Counted from the first letter of the stretch, positions 1 through 7,297 are shown. The stretch is 15,368 nt of DNA from an uncultured Veillonella sp. (GCF_905209685.1 NZ_CAJLUB010000032.1:1-15368), one strand, 5' to 3'. Numbers and translations: made by a program. The notes: generated from the letters alone by a model not told the origin.

Positions 1-2
1 TA

Positions 3-68
3 CATGACCAAATGAAAGATAAACTTAGTGTAAAAGAATATGAGGACCCTTTTAATGGTAGCAAGTAA
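3..68 (+). CDS. C-terminal 21 residues of an IS200/IS605-type TnpA (partial)
   Basis: An open frame enters from the left edge and stops with TAA at 66-68. Its end carries the string KEYEDPFNG. From memory, IS200-type Y1 transposases of Firmicutes end in a very similar way, with a charged DQ-rich helix followed by KE(Y/F)xDPFxG. The catalytic HUH motif and tyrosine would lie upstream, outside the window. The hairpins that follow at once fit the right end of such an element. With only 21 residues the call leans on this context. Confidence 0.6.
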   Translation, partial: HDQMKDKLSVKEYEDPFNGSK

Positions 69-182
69 TACATATCCCCTTTACGGGGCCCGTTATGAGT
101 CAATGACTATACGGCTTGAACGAAGTGAAAGCCAGCGCCTTTAGACGCTGGCCTATTACTACAGGCTTATAGCCCGTGAGCA

Positions 183-205
183 AACCACCCGTTTTACGGG
201 TGGTT
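183..205 (+). repeat. Perfect 9-bp hairpin at the right end of the IS200-like element
   Basis: AACCACCCG (183-191) pairs perfectly with CGGGTGGTT (197-205) around a 5-nt TTTTA loop. In IS200/IS605 elements a hairpin of this kind near the right end is bound by TnpA before single-strand cleavage just downstream. It could also act as a weak terminator for tnpA, but no T-run follows it. Confidence 0.6.
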
Positions 206-309
206 CTAATTAACGATATTTTCTTAGCATACACAGAAACTATATCTAATATAAAATTACCCTATACTAAATACATATGACTAATATAAACATCAATAAT
301 TAATACAAA

Positions 310-1197
310 TCATTTGTTATCATAAGAAAAATCTAAAGACAACTGACCTTCAGAAGTTAAAGTATAAACCATACTAGAGAATGGATTTTGATTGTAGAAT
401 TTAAAAGTTTCTATCATATCTAAAACCTCATGCTTTAAATCAGACATAATTTCTGAAATAATAACAGGTTCATCATTATTGTCTTCTACATACCGTGAAA
501 TTAAGGTGTTATTATCAGCCCGATAAATTGAAAGTTCTACTGAAGAACTATTATTACGACTTTCAAAATTCAATTCTACAAAACCCCAGTCTAGTGGAGT
601 TAATTTGAATATTTTTTTTGCCAGAGCATTATAATGCTTCTCGAGCTCATCCTCTATACTCTTATGTTCTAATCTAAAGGCCTTGTCTATGGCAGTATAA
701 TTTTTTGCTAATATACGGGATTCCATATCTTCCAATAATAAAACACCTCGAGGACCTTTTATCATTTCTTTATATACATCCGGCTCAAACTCATCTTCTC
801 TAGCTAGAACACCAAAATTCTGATATTCCCACTTATATCTATTTTGAAGCCAACAATCGTCAGTTACAGGATCATTATGAAATTCACAATGGGGTTCATA
901 GTCATCGCGTGAAATATACATTGTTCCCCACGTCCATTGTTCTGTAGAAGCTTCATGAAGTAAACGTACATACGTCAAAATCTCACTAATCCCAGCTTTT
1001 ATAGATTTTACTTTTTCATCACTACAATTATATAACAAATCACCATCAGTAATAATAGAACCCGAAGGAGTCTTAACATTATAACAAGCAGAACTCATTC
1101 CTGATTCTGTACATTCAAAAAACAAATAGACCTTATACCAATATTTAGGCATACACTCTACCAATATGTCTCTTATCTTATTAATATATCTATCCAT
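310..1197 (-). CDS. Immunity protein with two tandem YezG/DUF600-like domains
   Basis: A 295-residue protein counted from ATG at 1197. The frame stays open further upstream, and a TTG at 1206 is the only other start. The C-terminal half (about residues 185-295) ends in NPFSSMVYTLTSEGQLSLDF, the pattern that closes YezG/DUF600 immunity proteins, and has the matching early segment TPLDWGFVELNFES. The N-terminal half repeats the plan: CMPKYWYKVYLFFECTES near residue 20, then WTWGTMYISRDDYEPHCEF near 90-105. So the gene appears to encode two diverged copies joined by a charged linker. YezG is the cytoplasmic antidote to the nuclease domain of the LXG toxin YeeF in B. subtilis. Here a fragment of just such a nuclease lies in frame directly upstream, which supports the assignment. 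No good Shine-Dalgarno precedes either start (only GGGTG), so expression may be weak. The region is AT-rich compared with the housekeeping genes nearby. Confidence 0.6.
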   Translation of the reverse strand: MDRYINKIRDILVECMPKYWYKVYLFFECTESGMSSACYNVKTPSGSIITDGDLLYNCSDEKVKSIKAGISEILTYVRLLHEASTEQWTWGTMYISRDDYEPHCEFHNDPVTDDCWLQNRYKWEYQNFGVLAREDEFEPDVYKEMIKGPRGVLLLEDMESRILAKNYTAIDKAFRLEHKSIEDELEKHYNALAKKIFKLTPLDWGFVELNFESRNNSSSVELSIYRADNNTLISRYVEDNNDEPVIISEIMSDLKHEVLDMIETFKFYNQNPFSSMVYTLTSEGQLSLDFSYDNK

Positions 1198-1290
1198 AGC
1201 ACCCAAATTATCTATATCACCAGAACTATTAAATATCTTTGCAATTAAATGTCCTTCTTGAGCTTTACCTAGTATTCGAAGCCAGTAAAA
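1198..1290 (-). pseudogene. Fragment of a DNA/RNA non-specific endonuclease toxin, in frame with the immunity gene
   Basis: Reading the minus strand upstream of the immunity start, the frame is open back to a TGA at 1291-1293. It encodes about 31 residues including GHLIAKIFNSSGDIDNLG and then AMDRYIN. The pattern (G)GHLIAxxFxxSGxIDNLVxM is the signature of the C-terminal nuclease domain of Endonuclease_NS_2-type polymorphic toxins. The rest of the domain is missing on both sides: upstream is the TGA, and downstream the sequence turns into the immunity protein. It therefore looks like a toxin gene cut and joined to an immunity gene, probably not active. The TTG at 1206 falls inside the fragment. 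Confidence 0.55.
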
Positions 1291-1319
1291 TCAAGGGTTA
1301 TGGGACATTTTACCAACAC

Positions 1320-1347
1320 ATTGTAAGATATTTATGAATATAGTCCA
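1320..1347 (-). promoter_or_regulatory. Possible promoter for the immunity gene
   Basis: On the minus strand TGGACT (1347-1342) and TACAAT (1325-1320) are separated by 16 bp, a moderate match to a housekeeping -35/-10 pair. It lies between the stop of the FGE-like gene and the toxin fragment. Read-through from the FGE-like gene is an alternative, because no terminator is visible between 1197 and 1376. Confidence 0.3.
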
Positions 1348-1375
1348 TTTATTCCATCTTAATTATCATGTTATT

Positions 1376-2455
1376 TTACATGTAGCCTTCCTTCACACTA
1401 TCATCAATTCTTATAATCCTCCTAAAGAAATCATATCCACCATTTATATAATCACCTATTGATAAGTCCTTATCTTTAAAGTATGGCGAAACCGGAAAAT
1501 ACCCCCAAACAACACCTAATCCTCCACATATATTGCGGCCACCATCTCCACCTTTATAGGAAAACACATCATTATCATATACAATTTCTCTACAATACGG
1601 ATCGTCACCTATAACAAGGCCAAAAAAGTTTTCTTTTTCTAACGTATACTCTCCATCAGTATCCATCCATTCCATATGCTTTAAATTCATAGAGAAATCT
1701 ATATTGTTTCCCCATGGAAAGATAGTTCTACACCCCTTGCCAGCTAAATACTCCCACTCTCTTTGTGTAGGCAAAGAATATCTATTATCTTTTATATCCT
1801 GTAAAAGTTTCTTAAATGTTGTTTCTTCATAAAGTTTGCCACACCAATTGCTATCGTCTGTTTTATATAAACAAACAGTATTGTGCACCATCACTTCAGA
1901 AACACCTTTTTCCTCGGCTTTTTTTATCATGTTTTGCCATTCTTTATTTTGTGTAAGCATATCAGCTGGAATAAGACTCCAGCAGGTCTCACTATACTCT
2001 TTTTGTACCAATAATGGATGGATTACAAACTCATCTTCTCGAGTAAAATTATGTTTAAAATACGTTTCTATGTTGGATAGTACCTCTTCATCTTCCAGTG
2101 TTTCGCGAATCTTAGTTTGAACATCGTCTTCACTAAAGATTTCCTCTTCATATCCCTCGACAAATGGATAGGCAAGGTCCGCTAAATTTTCATCATTAAA
2201 AATATCCTGAAATGGTTTATTTTTAAAATCAAACCCTAACGTAACAGTATCTCCAGGAACAAATACAAATTCTATACCATCATGAGAACGATATACCGCC
2301 GTATATGTGGATTTTCCAAAGGCAGTAAATTCTTTAAAGCATATTAATTCTAAATTATATATTTTTCCAATCTTATGTAATAATTCCATTCTATCGCTAG
2401 TAGCTAACAAATCATATTGGGGATTATACAATTTTTTGATGGGAATAGGATTCAT
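1376..2455 (-). CDS. Protein with a degenerate FGE/SUMF1-like (C-type lectin fold) domain, function unknown
   Basis: A 359-residue protein from the ATG at 2455. An ATG at 2464 would add MKL, but AAGGAG (2471-2466) sits only 1 nt from it and 10 nt from the inner ATG, so the inner start is preferred. Numbered from the outer start, residues 64-78 (GIEFVFVPGDTVTLGFD) resemble the opening strand of formylglycine-generating-enzyme domains, (E)FVxIPGGxFxMG. Residues 230-253 give LPTQREWEYLAG then FPWGNN, the hallmark RLPTExEWExAA...FPWG block. Residues 279-320 give FFGLVIGDD...KGGDGGRNICGG, matching the NxFGLxDMxGNVWEW...RGG end. The trp-rich catalytic surroundings and the paired metal-binding cysteines of true FGEs are not recognisable. 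A sulfatase-activating enzyme is therefore unlikely; a binding or immunity role is more plausible. It sits next to a YezG-like immunity gene in the same AT-rich block. No signal peptide or membrane segment is seen. Confidence 0.55.
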   Translation of the reverse strand: MNPIPIKKLYNPQYDLLATSDRMELLHKIGKIYNLELICFKEFTAFGKSTYTAVYRSHDGIEFVFVPGDTVTLGFDFKNKPFQDIFNDENLADLAYPFVEGYEEEIFSEDDVQTKIRETLEDEEVLSNIETYFKHNFTREDEFVIHPLLVQKEYSETCWSLIPADMLTQNKEWQNMIKKAEEKGVSEVMVHNTVCLYKTDDSNWCGKLYEETTFKKLLQDIKDNRYSLPTQREWEYLAGKGCRTIFPWGNNIDFSMNLKHMEWMDTDGEYTLEKENFFGLVIGDDPYCREIVYDNDVFSYKGGDGGRNICGGLGVVWGYFPVSPYFKDKDLSIGDYINGGYDFFRRIIRIDDSVKEGYM

Positions 2456-2587
2456 TAATTTCATACTCCTTATTTTTATCTAGTACAAATATTCTTCACT
2501 ATGCATTTACTCTATTTACTTAAGTATTGCCTTAGGGTTTGATTTTCTAATAGCCCTCTCTAAATAACACGATTTTATATGGCTACA

Positions 2588-2596
2588 ATTATAGCA
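2588..2596 (-). promoter_or_regulatory. Extended -10 promoter for the FGE-like gene
   Basis: The minus strand reads TGCTATAAT (2596-2588), a perfect -10 hexamer with the TGn extension. No convincing -35 is present, as expected for extended -10 promoters. It would give a leader of about 125 nt before the ATG at 2455. It lies between the terminator of the aldehyde dehydrogenase gene and the FGE-like gene, so the accessory block is transcribed on its own. Confidence 0.5.
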
Positions 2597-2636
2597 TACT
2601 GTATCCTTTCACAGATAATAAGCTATTGTTAATCAC

Positions 2637-2663
2637 AAAAAAGGCACCTCCAAGGAGGTGCCT
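2637..2663 (-). terminator. Rho-independent terminator of the aldehyde dehydrogenase gene
   Basis: On the minus strand AGGCACCTC (2655-2663 read in reverse complement) pairs perfectly with GAGGTGCCT, and the stem is followed by a run of six T (2642-2637). It starts 36 nt after the stop codon at 2699. It is GC-rich with a tight loop and a clean T-run. Confidence 0.9.
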
Positions 2664-2698
2664 CATTGTTATAGTTTATTGGAGAAATTTATATATGA

Positions 2699-4183
2699 TT
2701 AATCTAAATCGTAGAAACCAGATGGTTTATCGCTCAAGTTAATAATGATGTTTTTCATTTGAGTGTAGTGTTCAAGGATAACTTTGTGAGTTTCACGGCC
2801 GATACCAGATTGTTTATAGCCACCGAATGGTGCACCTGCTGGGATGGAGTTATATGTGTTAACCCACATACGACCTGTTTCGATTGCTCGAGCTACGCGG
2901 ATTGCACGGTTAAGGTTTTGAGTAAATACGCCGCCGCCAAGACCGTATAAGCTGTCGTTAGCTTGTTCAATAACTTCTTCTTCGCTGTGGAATTTAATAA
3001 CAACAGCTACAGGGCCGAAGATTTCTTCGCGAGCTACGCGCATATCGTTTGTAGCATCTACGATAAGTGTAGGTCTAATGAAACAACCTTTGCCAAGTTC
3101 GCCGTCAGTAACGCGTACACCACCAGCTGCAATGCGAGCGCCTTCTTCTTTAGCAAGTTCTACATAACTAAGTACTTTTTCAACTTGAGCTTCGTAAATC
3201 AAGGAGCCTAGTTGTGTAGATTCTTCCCAAGGCAAACCAACTTTTACCTTATCAAATAATGCAGAAAGTTCAGCTACGAATTTATCATAAATTGTATCTT
3301 GTACGAAGATACGGGAACCTGCGCAGCATACTTGACCTTGGTTGAAGAGGATACCGAGCATTGCCCCATCAAGAGCTTGTTTCCAGTTTGCATCTTCAAA
3401 GAAGATATTCGCAGATTTACCACCTAATTCCAAGGTAGCAGGAATCAAGCGTTCAGATGCTGCTTTATATACATCAAGACCTACTTCAGTGGAACCTGTG
3501 AAAGCAAGTTTGCTGAAACCAGGATGATCAAGGATATATTGACCAGATTTAGAGCCTTTACCTGTTACGATATTTACAACCCCTGGAGGCAAGATTTCTT
3601 TCAAAATATCACCTAATTCTAAAAGGCTAAGGGATGTATGGCTAGAAGGTTTGATAACAACTGTACAACCTGCTGCAAGAGCTGGTGCCAATTTCCAAGC
3701 TGCCATTAGGAACGGGAAGTTCCAAGGTACTACTTGACCTACAACGCCAATCGGTTCACGAAGGATGAGGTTCAATGTATTTTCATCAAATACTTGTGCG
3801 GAGCCTTCTTCGGAACGAAGTACACCTGCGAAGTAACGGAAATGGTCAGCACCAAGCGGAATATCTACATTCAAAGTTTCACGAATCGGTTTACCATTGT
3901 CATATGTTTCAACTTGTGCCAAGTGCTCTTTATGAGCATCAATAGCGTCAGCAATTTTTAACAAGTAATCAGCGCGCTCTACTTGAGATACTTTTTTCCA
4001 AGTTTTAAAAGCTTCTGTTGCAGCGGCTACCGCTTTATCAACATCATCTTTTGTAGCCTCTGCACAGATAGCAAGTTGTTCGCCATTAGAAGGGTTATAT
4101 ACATTAAATTCAGCACCATCAGATGCCGCTACCCATTCATTATTAATTAAAAGTCCATATCTTTCTTTAAGGTTCAAGCTCAT
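2699..4183 (-). CDS. NAD(P)-dependent aldehyde dehydrogenase
   Basis: A 494-residue cytoplasmic enzyme of the ALDH superfamily that oxidises an aldehyde to the acid with NAD(P)+. All family landmarks are present: PWNFPF at 153-158 with the oxyanion Asn155, the cofactor lysine in KPS at 178, FTGSTEVG at 228-235, the general-base Glu252 in ELGGKSANIFFED, the nucleophile Cys286 in FNQGQVCCAGSR, and EEIFGP at 386-391 contacting the nicotinamide ribose. Length is normal for the family. The overall sequence is closest in style to the acetaldehyde/AldB/ExaC group; the true substrate cannot be told from sequence. AGGAGGT sits 6 nt before the ATG. The gene stands alone, with its own promoter (4238-4266) and terminator (2637-2663). 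GATATATC repeats upstream suggest regulation. Confidence 0.93.
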   Translation of the reverse strand: MSLNLKERYGLLINNEWVAASDGAEFNVYNPSNGEQLAICAEATKDDVDKAVAAATEAFKTWKKVSQVERADYLLKIADAIDAHKEHLAQVETYDNGKPIRETLNVDIPLGADHFRYFAGVLRSEEGSAQVFDENTLNLILREPIGVVGQVVPWNFPFLMAAWKLAPALAAGCTVVIKPSSHTSLSLLELGDILKEILPPGVVNIVTGKGSKSGQYILDHPGFSKLAFTGSTEVGLDVYKAASERLIPATLELGGKSANIFFEDANWKQALDGAMLGILFNQGQVCCAGSRIFVQDTIYDKFVAELSALFDKVKVGLPWEESTQLGSLIYEAQVEKVLSYVELAKEEGARIAAGGVRVTDGELGKGCFIRPTLIVDATNDMRVAREEIFGPVAVVIKFHSEEEVIEQANDSLYGLGGGVFTQNLNRAIRVARAIETGRMWVNTYNSIPAGAPFGGYKQSGIGRETHKVILEHYTQMKNIIINLSDKPSGFYDLD

Positions 4184-4237
4184 AGCATTACCTCCTATTT
4201 AGGAACATATATTGAGGAAGATCTCCTCTGTGATTTC

Positions 4238-4266
4238 ATCATACGCCTTATATCTAAATATTTCAA
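4238..4266 (-). promoter_or_regulatory. Promoter of the aldehyde dehydrogenase gene
   Basis: On the minus strand TTGAAA (4266-4261) and TATGAT (4243-4238) are separated by exactly 17 bp: five of six matches to each consensus hexamer. Transcription should start near 4231, giving a leader of about 45 nt. The leader contains the imperfect palindrome around AGATCT with GAGG/CCTC arms (4214-4228), which may fold into a small hairpin upstream of the ribosome binding site. Confidence 0.75.
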
Positions 4267-4269
4267 TCA

Positions 4270-4291
4270 GATATATCATTTTCGATATATC
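4270..4291 (-). promoter_or_regulatory. Paired GATATATC sites upstream of the aldehyde dehydrogenase promoter
   Basis: Two copies of the self-complementary octamer GATATATC (4270-4277 and 4284-4291) are separated by 6 bp, just upstream of the -35 box. The placement fits an activator or repressor site. The octamer is AT-rich, so chance is possible in this background; no regulator is assigned. Confidence 0.35.
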
Positions 4292-4328
4292 CATTCCGCA
4301 TTATTCTACATAGTTTTAAGTTATATGG

Positions 4329-4367
4329 AAAAACCGCACCCTCTAATACTATAGAGAGTGCGGTTTT
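4329..4367 (-). terminator. Terminator of the recQ-thyA-folA-tex gene string (also T-flanked on the + side)
   Basis: AAAACCGCAC (4330-4339) pairs with GTGCGGTTTT (4358-4367). The stem extends inward by CTCT/AGAG (4341-4344 with 4353-4356) after one mismatch. On the minus strand it ends in five T. It lies about 97 nt downstream of the tex stop. The T-run on the other strand (GGTTTTAT) could let it work in both directions. Confidence 0.85.
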
Positions 4368-4463
4368 ATATGCGATGACTTTTAGTCAAGAATAATTATC
4401 AATTGATTACCATTTATGTAATGTAATATAAAGTTCTATTCTTGAAGCTAAAAATATATGAGA

Positions 4464-6788
4464 TTATCTGTTACGGCGGTCCCCATTATTACGGTTCCCA
4501 CCATTTCGATTATTGTTTTGTCGACCACTATTGTTACGATCATTATGACGGTTATTATTACGATCGTTGTTTCGACGTTGACCATTATTATTTCTGTTAC
4601 GGTCATTATCGTTATTCTTTGGCTTTTCTGGTTGCAATGCTTTTACAGATAAACCGATACGATTACGTTTAACATCAACAGAAATGATTTGAGCCTCAAT
4701 GATATCGCCTACAGCCAATACATCAGATGGATGTTGACGACTATTGCATAATTCACTGCGATGCAATAGACCATTAGTTTTAAGGCCAAAATCTACGAAG
4801 GCACCGAAGTCAACTACGTTATGAACCGTACCTTTTACCACAGTACCTACCTTGATATCTTCAAGGCTTACTACATGTTTTCTCGTAAGCGGTGCCGGTA
4901 AATCTTCACGAGGGTCACGACCTGGTTTTGCCAAAGCAGCTAGAATATCTCGTACAGTTGGTACACCCGCATCAAGTTTAGCGGCCATTTTCTCCGCATC
5001 AACGAGCGGTAATTTCACTTGTAACGCTTCTAGTTGCGCCTTATCTTGCAAATCTTTTAAGGTAAAACCCAATTCACCAATAATGCGTTCTGCCAATTCA
5101 TAGGACTCAGGATGGACAGATGTATTATCTAGTGGATTTTTACCGTGTTGCAAGCGAAGGAAACCAGCACATTGTGTGAACGCTGCAGGACCTAAACGCG
5201 GTACTTTTAGCAATTCCTTACGACTTTTAAATACGCCATTCTCTTGACGGTATGCAACGATGTTTTTAGCCACTGTACTAGAGATACCTGCAATATGTTG
5301 CAAGATAGCTGGAGATGCTGTGTTGAGCTCTACCCCAACGTGGTTTACTACAGTTTCAACCACTTGATCTAGGGTATGAGTCAATTGCTTTTGATTTACA
5401 TCATGTTGGTATTGACCTACACCGATAGATTTAGGATCAATTTTAACGGATTCAGCCAATGGATCTTGCACGCGGCGTGCAATGGATACGGCACCGCGAA
5501 TTGTTACGTCTAAATCTGGTAATTCATCGATAGCCAATTTAGATGCGGAGTACACAGATGCACCTGCTTCATTAGTAATGATGTAGTGGCAGTCTAATTT
5601 CTCCTCTTCAATCATAGTAGATGCAAACTGCTCTGTTTCGTAGGATGCAGTACCATTACCAATGGATAAGAGGGTAACTTTGAACTTACGGATTTTATCA
5701 GCCAATACCTTTTGTGCTTCCTTGCGAAGCTTTTCACTATTAGTTAAATAGTAGGCACCATAATCTAGCACATTACCTTGTTGGTCGATGATAGCCATCT
5801 TACAACCTGTACGGTAACCAGGGTCAAGGCCCATGATAACATGACCTGCCAAAGGCGGTTGTAACAATAGATTTTTAAGGTTTACACCAAATACCTTGAT
5901 AGCTTGTTCGTCCGCATTTTCCGTCAACTCATTACGGATATCACGCTCTAGAGCAGGGAAAATTAGACGTTTATACGCATCGGCTACTGCAGCCGCTTTA
6001 TAGTCTGCGAAGATGGATTTTGGATTTTTCTCTAACCGTTGCACCATGTAAGCAACATAAGTATCACCTGGTACGGTAAGGGCTAATTTCAAAGCTCCTA
6101 ATTTTTCACCGCGATTAACCGCCAAGATACGGTGAGACGGCATTTGTCGAACCGGTTCAGCATATTCTGCGTATTGCAAGAACTGTTGTTGTATCTCTTC
6201 ATCACCAGTCAACTCAGCTTGAATAAAGCCTTCGTTCCACATCTTTTTACGCAAATATGCACGGAAGTCTGCACTATCACTAACAATTTCCGCTACGATA
6301 TCTGATGCACCTTGAATAGCGTCCTCCGGTGTTGGCACCTCTTCCGTTACAAATTCTTTAGCGATCTCTAATGGATCGCCAGAGGTAACTGTATCGTTAA
6401 GGATCATTTCCGCTAACGGCTCTAATCCACGTTCACGGGCAATCATAGCACGGGTACGTTTCTTAGGACGATACGGTAAATAGAGATCCTCTAACTCTTG
6501 AAGCTTTGTTGCTGCTTCTAAGGACTTCATCAACTCGTCGGTCATCTTTTCTTGCTCTGTAATAGATGCAATGATTTCTTGGCGACGTGTTTCCAAGTTG
6601 CGCAGATATTTAATGCGTTCTTCAATGGTGCGCAATTGCTCATCTTGCAATTCGCCCGTTACCTCTTTACGGTAACGCGCAATAAATGGCACCGTATTGC
6701 CTTCGTCTAATAATTCTACGGCAGCTTGCACCTGCTTTGGCTTAACATTTAATTCACTGCCAATAATGGCAAACATTCTTTCACTCAT
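4464..6788 (-). CDS. tex: Tex: S1-domain RNA-binding transcription accessory protein
   Basis: A 774-residue protein with the full Tex plan. The Tex N-terminal helical region (residues 1-200) holds NTVPFIARYRKEVTGELQDEQL and YLPYRPKKRTRA. A YqgF/RuvX-like RNase H fold covers about 315-440 (MGLDPGYRTGCK). Helix-hairpin-helix motifs lie at about 490-550 (HIAGISSTVAKNIV, LLKVPRLGPAAF). The S1 RNA-binding domain spans about 645-717 (GTVVKGTVHNVVDFGAFVDF). Tex proteins bind nucleic acid and act with RNA polymerase in transcription and stress fitness. The start codon overlaps the folA stop (ATGA at 6785-6788) and AGAAAGG lies 7 nt upstream inside folA, so translation is probably coupled. After the S1 domain comes an extra 53-residue tail made almost only of Asn and Arg (residues 722-774), longer and more biased than the usual Tex ending. 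Confidence 0.96.
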   Translation of the reverse strand: MSERMFAIIGSELNVKPKQVQAAVELLDEGNTVPFIARYRKEVTGELQDEQLRTIEERIKYLRNLETRRQEIIASITEQEKMTDELMKSLEAATKLQELEDLYLPYRPKKRTRAMIARERGLEPLAEMILNDTVTSGDPLEIAKEFVTEEVPTPEDAIQGASDIVAEIVSDSADFRAYLRKKMWNEGFIQAELTGDEEIQQQFLQYAEYAEPVRQMPSHRILAVNRGEKLGALKLALTVPGDTYVAYMVQRLEKNPKSIFADYKAAAVADAYKRLIFPALERDIRNELTENADEQAIKVFGVNLKNLLLQPPLAGHVIMGLDPGYRTGCKMAIIDQQGNVLDYGAYYLTNSEKLRKEAQKVLADKIRKFKVTLLSIGNGTASYETEQFASTMIEEEKLDCHYIITNEAGASVYSASKLAIDELPDLDVTIRGAVSIARRVQDPLAESVKIDPKSIGVGQYQHDVNQKQLTHTLDQVVETVVNHVGVELNTASPAILQHIAGISSTVAKNIVAYRQENGVFKSRKELLKVPRLGPAAFTQCAGFLRLQHGKNPLDNTSVHPESYELAERIIGELGFTLKDLQDKAQLEALQVKLPLVDAEKMAAKLDAGVPTVRDILAALAKPGRDPREDLPAPLTRKHVVSLEDIKVGTVVKGTVHNVVDFGAFVDFGLKTNGLLHRSELCNSRQHPSDVLAVGDIIEAQIISVDVKRNRIGLSVKALQPEKPKNNDNDRNRNNNGQRRNNDRNNNRHNDRNNSGRQNNNRNGGNRNNGDRRNR
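4467..4625 (-). other. Segment encoding the Asn/Arg-rich disordered tail of Tex
   Basis: Codons 722-774 of tex encode a low-complexity chain with roughly half Asn and a quarter Arg, plus Gly, Asp, Gln and His, in repeating RNNN, DRNN and NNGR-like units. No fold is expected. Basic tails of this sort often add RNA affinity or promote condensates in RNA helicases and RNases. Repeated AAT/CGT-type codons make this stretch prone to slippage and length change. Confidence 0.8.
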
Positions 6789-7279
6789 TTAGATGCCTTT
6801 CTGCGATAGGTTACAAAACGATGAGGATATGTATTCTTCTCATCCACCACGCCGTCTACAACGGATTCAATGGTGAAAGCCTCCTCTGAGAACTCTGGGA
6901 AAAATGCATCCCCTTCAAATTCGTGGTCTACTTCTGTAATGTACATCGTATCCACGTAAGGCAAGAAAGCCTCGTATACTTGAGCACCGCCGATAACATA
7001 GGCCGCATCAAGAACACGCGCTGCTTCTGAAGCCGCCTCAGGACTATGGAAAATCTTAACTCCTTCTGGCGCATCAAAGCCCTTATCACGGGTAATCACC
7101 CAGTGCTCACGATTTGGCAACAAGAACGGCAAACTTTCAAAGGTCTTACGGCCCATAATGATGACATGACCTGTCGTTTTCTCTTTAAAGAATTTCAAAT
7201 CATTCGGCAAGTGCCAAATCAAGGTATTATCTTTACCGATCACACGATTATGTGCTACGGCTACGATTAATGCTAACAT
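6785..7279 (-). CDS. folA: Dihydrofolate reductase
   Basis: A 164-residue enzyme that reduces dihydrofolate to tetrahydrofolate with NADPH in the cytoplasm, closing the cycle opened by ThyA. It shows the family pattern throughout: LIVAVAHNRVIGKDNTLIWHLPNDLKFF with the catalytic Asp27, the NADPH-binding stretch VIIMGRKTFESLP near 39-51, and the glycine pair in YVIGGAQVYEAFLP near 94-107. Length is typical for bacterial chromosomal DHFR. The start has AAAGAGG about 6 nt upstream. It lies 131 nt after thyA, with a repeat array in between, and its TGA overlaps the tex ATG. Co-transcription with thyA and tex is likely, since no terminator separates them. Confidence 0.96.
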   Translation of the reverse strand: MLALIVAVAHNRVIGKDNTLIWHLPNDLKFFKEKTTGHVIIMGRKTFESLPFLLPNREHWVITRDKGFDAPEGVKIFHSPEAASEAARVLDAAYVIGGAQVYEAFLPYVDTMYITEVDHEFEGDAFFPEFSEEAFTIESVVDGVVDEKNTYPHRFVTYRRKASK

Positions 7280-7297
7280 ACTGGCCTCTTTCGGTTA

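Larger units (their letters stand above)
1..206 (+). mobile_element. Right part of an IS200/IS605-family element (left end outside the window)
   Basis: The stretch combines the last codons of a TnpA-like reading frame (stop at 66-68) with about 135 bp of non-coding DNA carrying four short hairpins. These are CCCC/GGGG at 76-88, GCCAGCG/CGCTGGC at 131-152, GGC/GCC at 164-174, and AACCACCCG/CGGGTGGTT at 183-205. IS200/IS605 elements lack terminal inverted repeats and instead end in subterminal hairpins that the Y1 transposase recognises; the last hairpin is typical of their right ends. I infer that the element ends at or just after about 206. The exact cleavage site cannot be fixed without the left end or an empty site. 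Confidence 0.65.

Noticed and set aside
69..206. The hairpin-rich stretch as a riboswitch or independent small RNA.
   Set aside because: The hairpins follow a TnpA-like stop codon and match the usual look of an IS200/IS605 right end. A TnpB guide RNA was also considered, but the preceding coding end does not look like TnpB.
1836..2120. A 94-residue + strand open frame rich in Ser and Cys.
   Set aside because: It is antisense to the FGE-like gene and has no start signal.
4442..4672. Two overlapping + strand open frames rich in His/Tyr/Asp or Ile/Val/Thr.
   Set aside because: They are antisense readings of the repetitive Asn/Arg tail codons of tex; the composition comes from the repeats.
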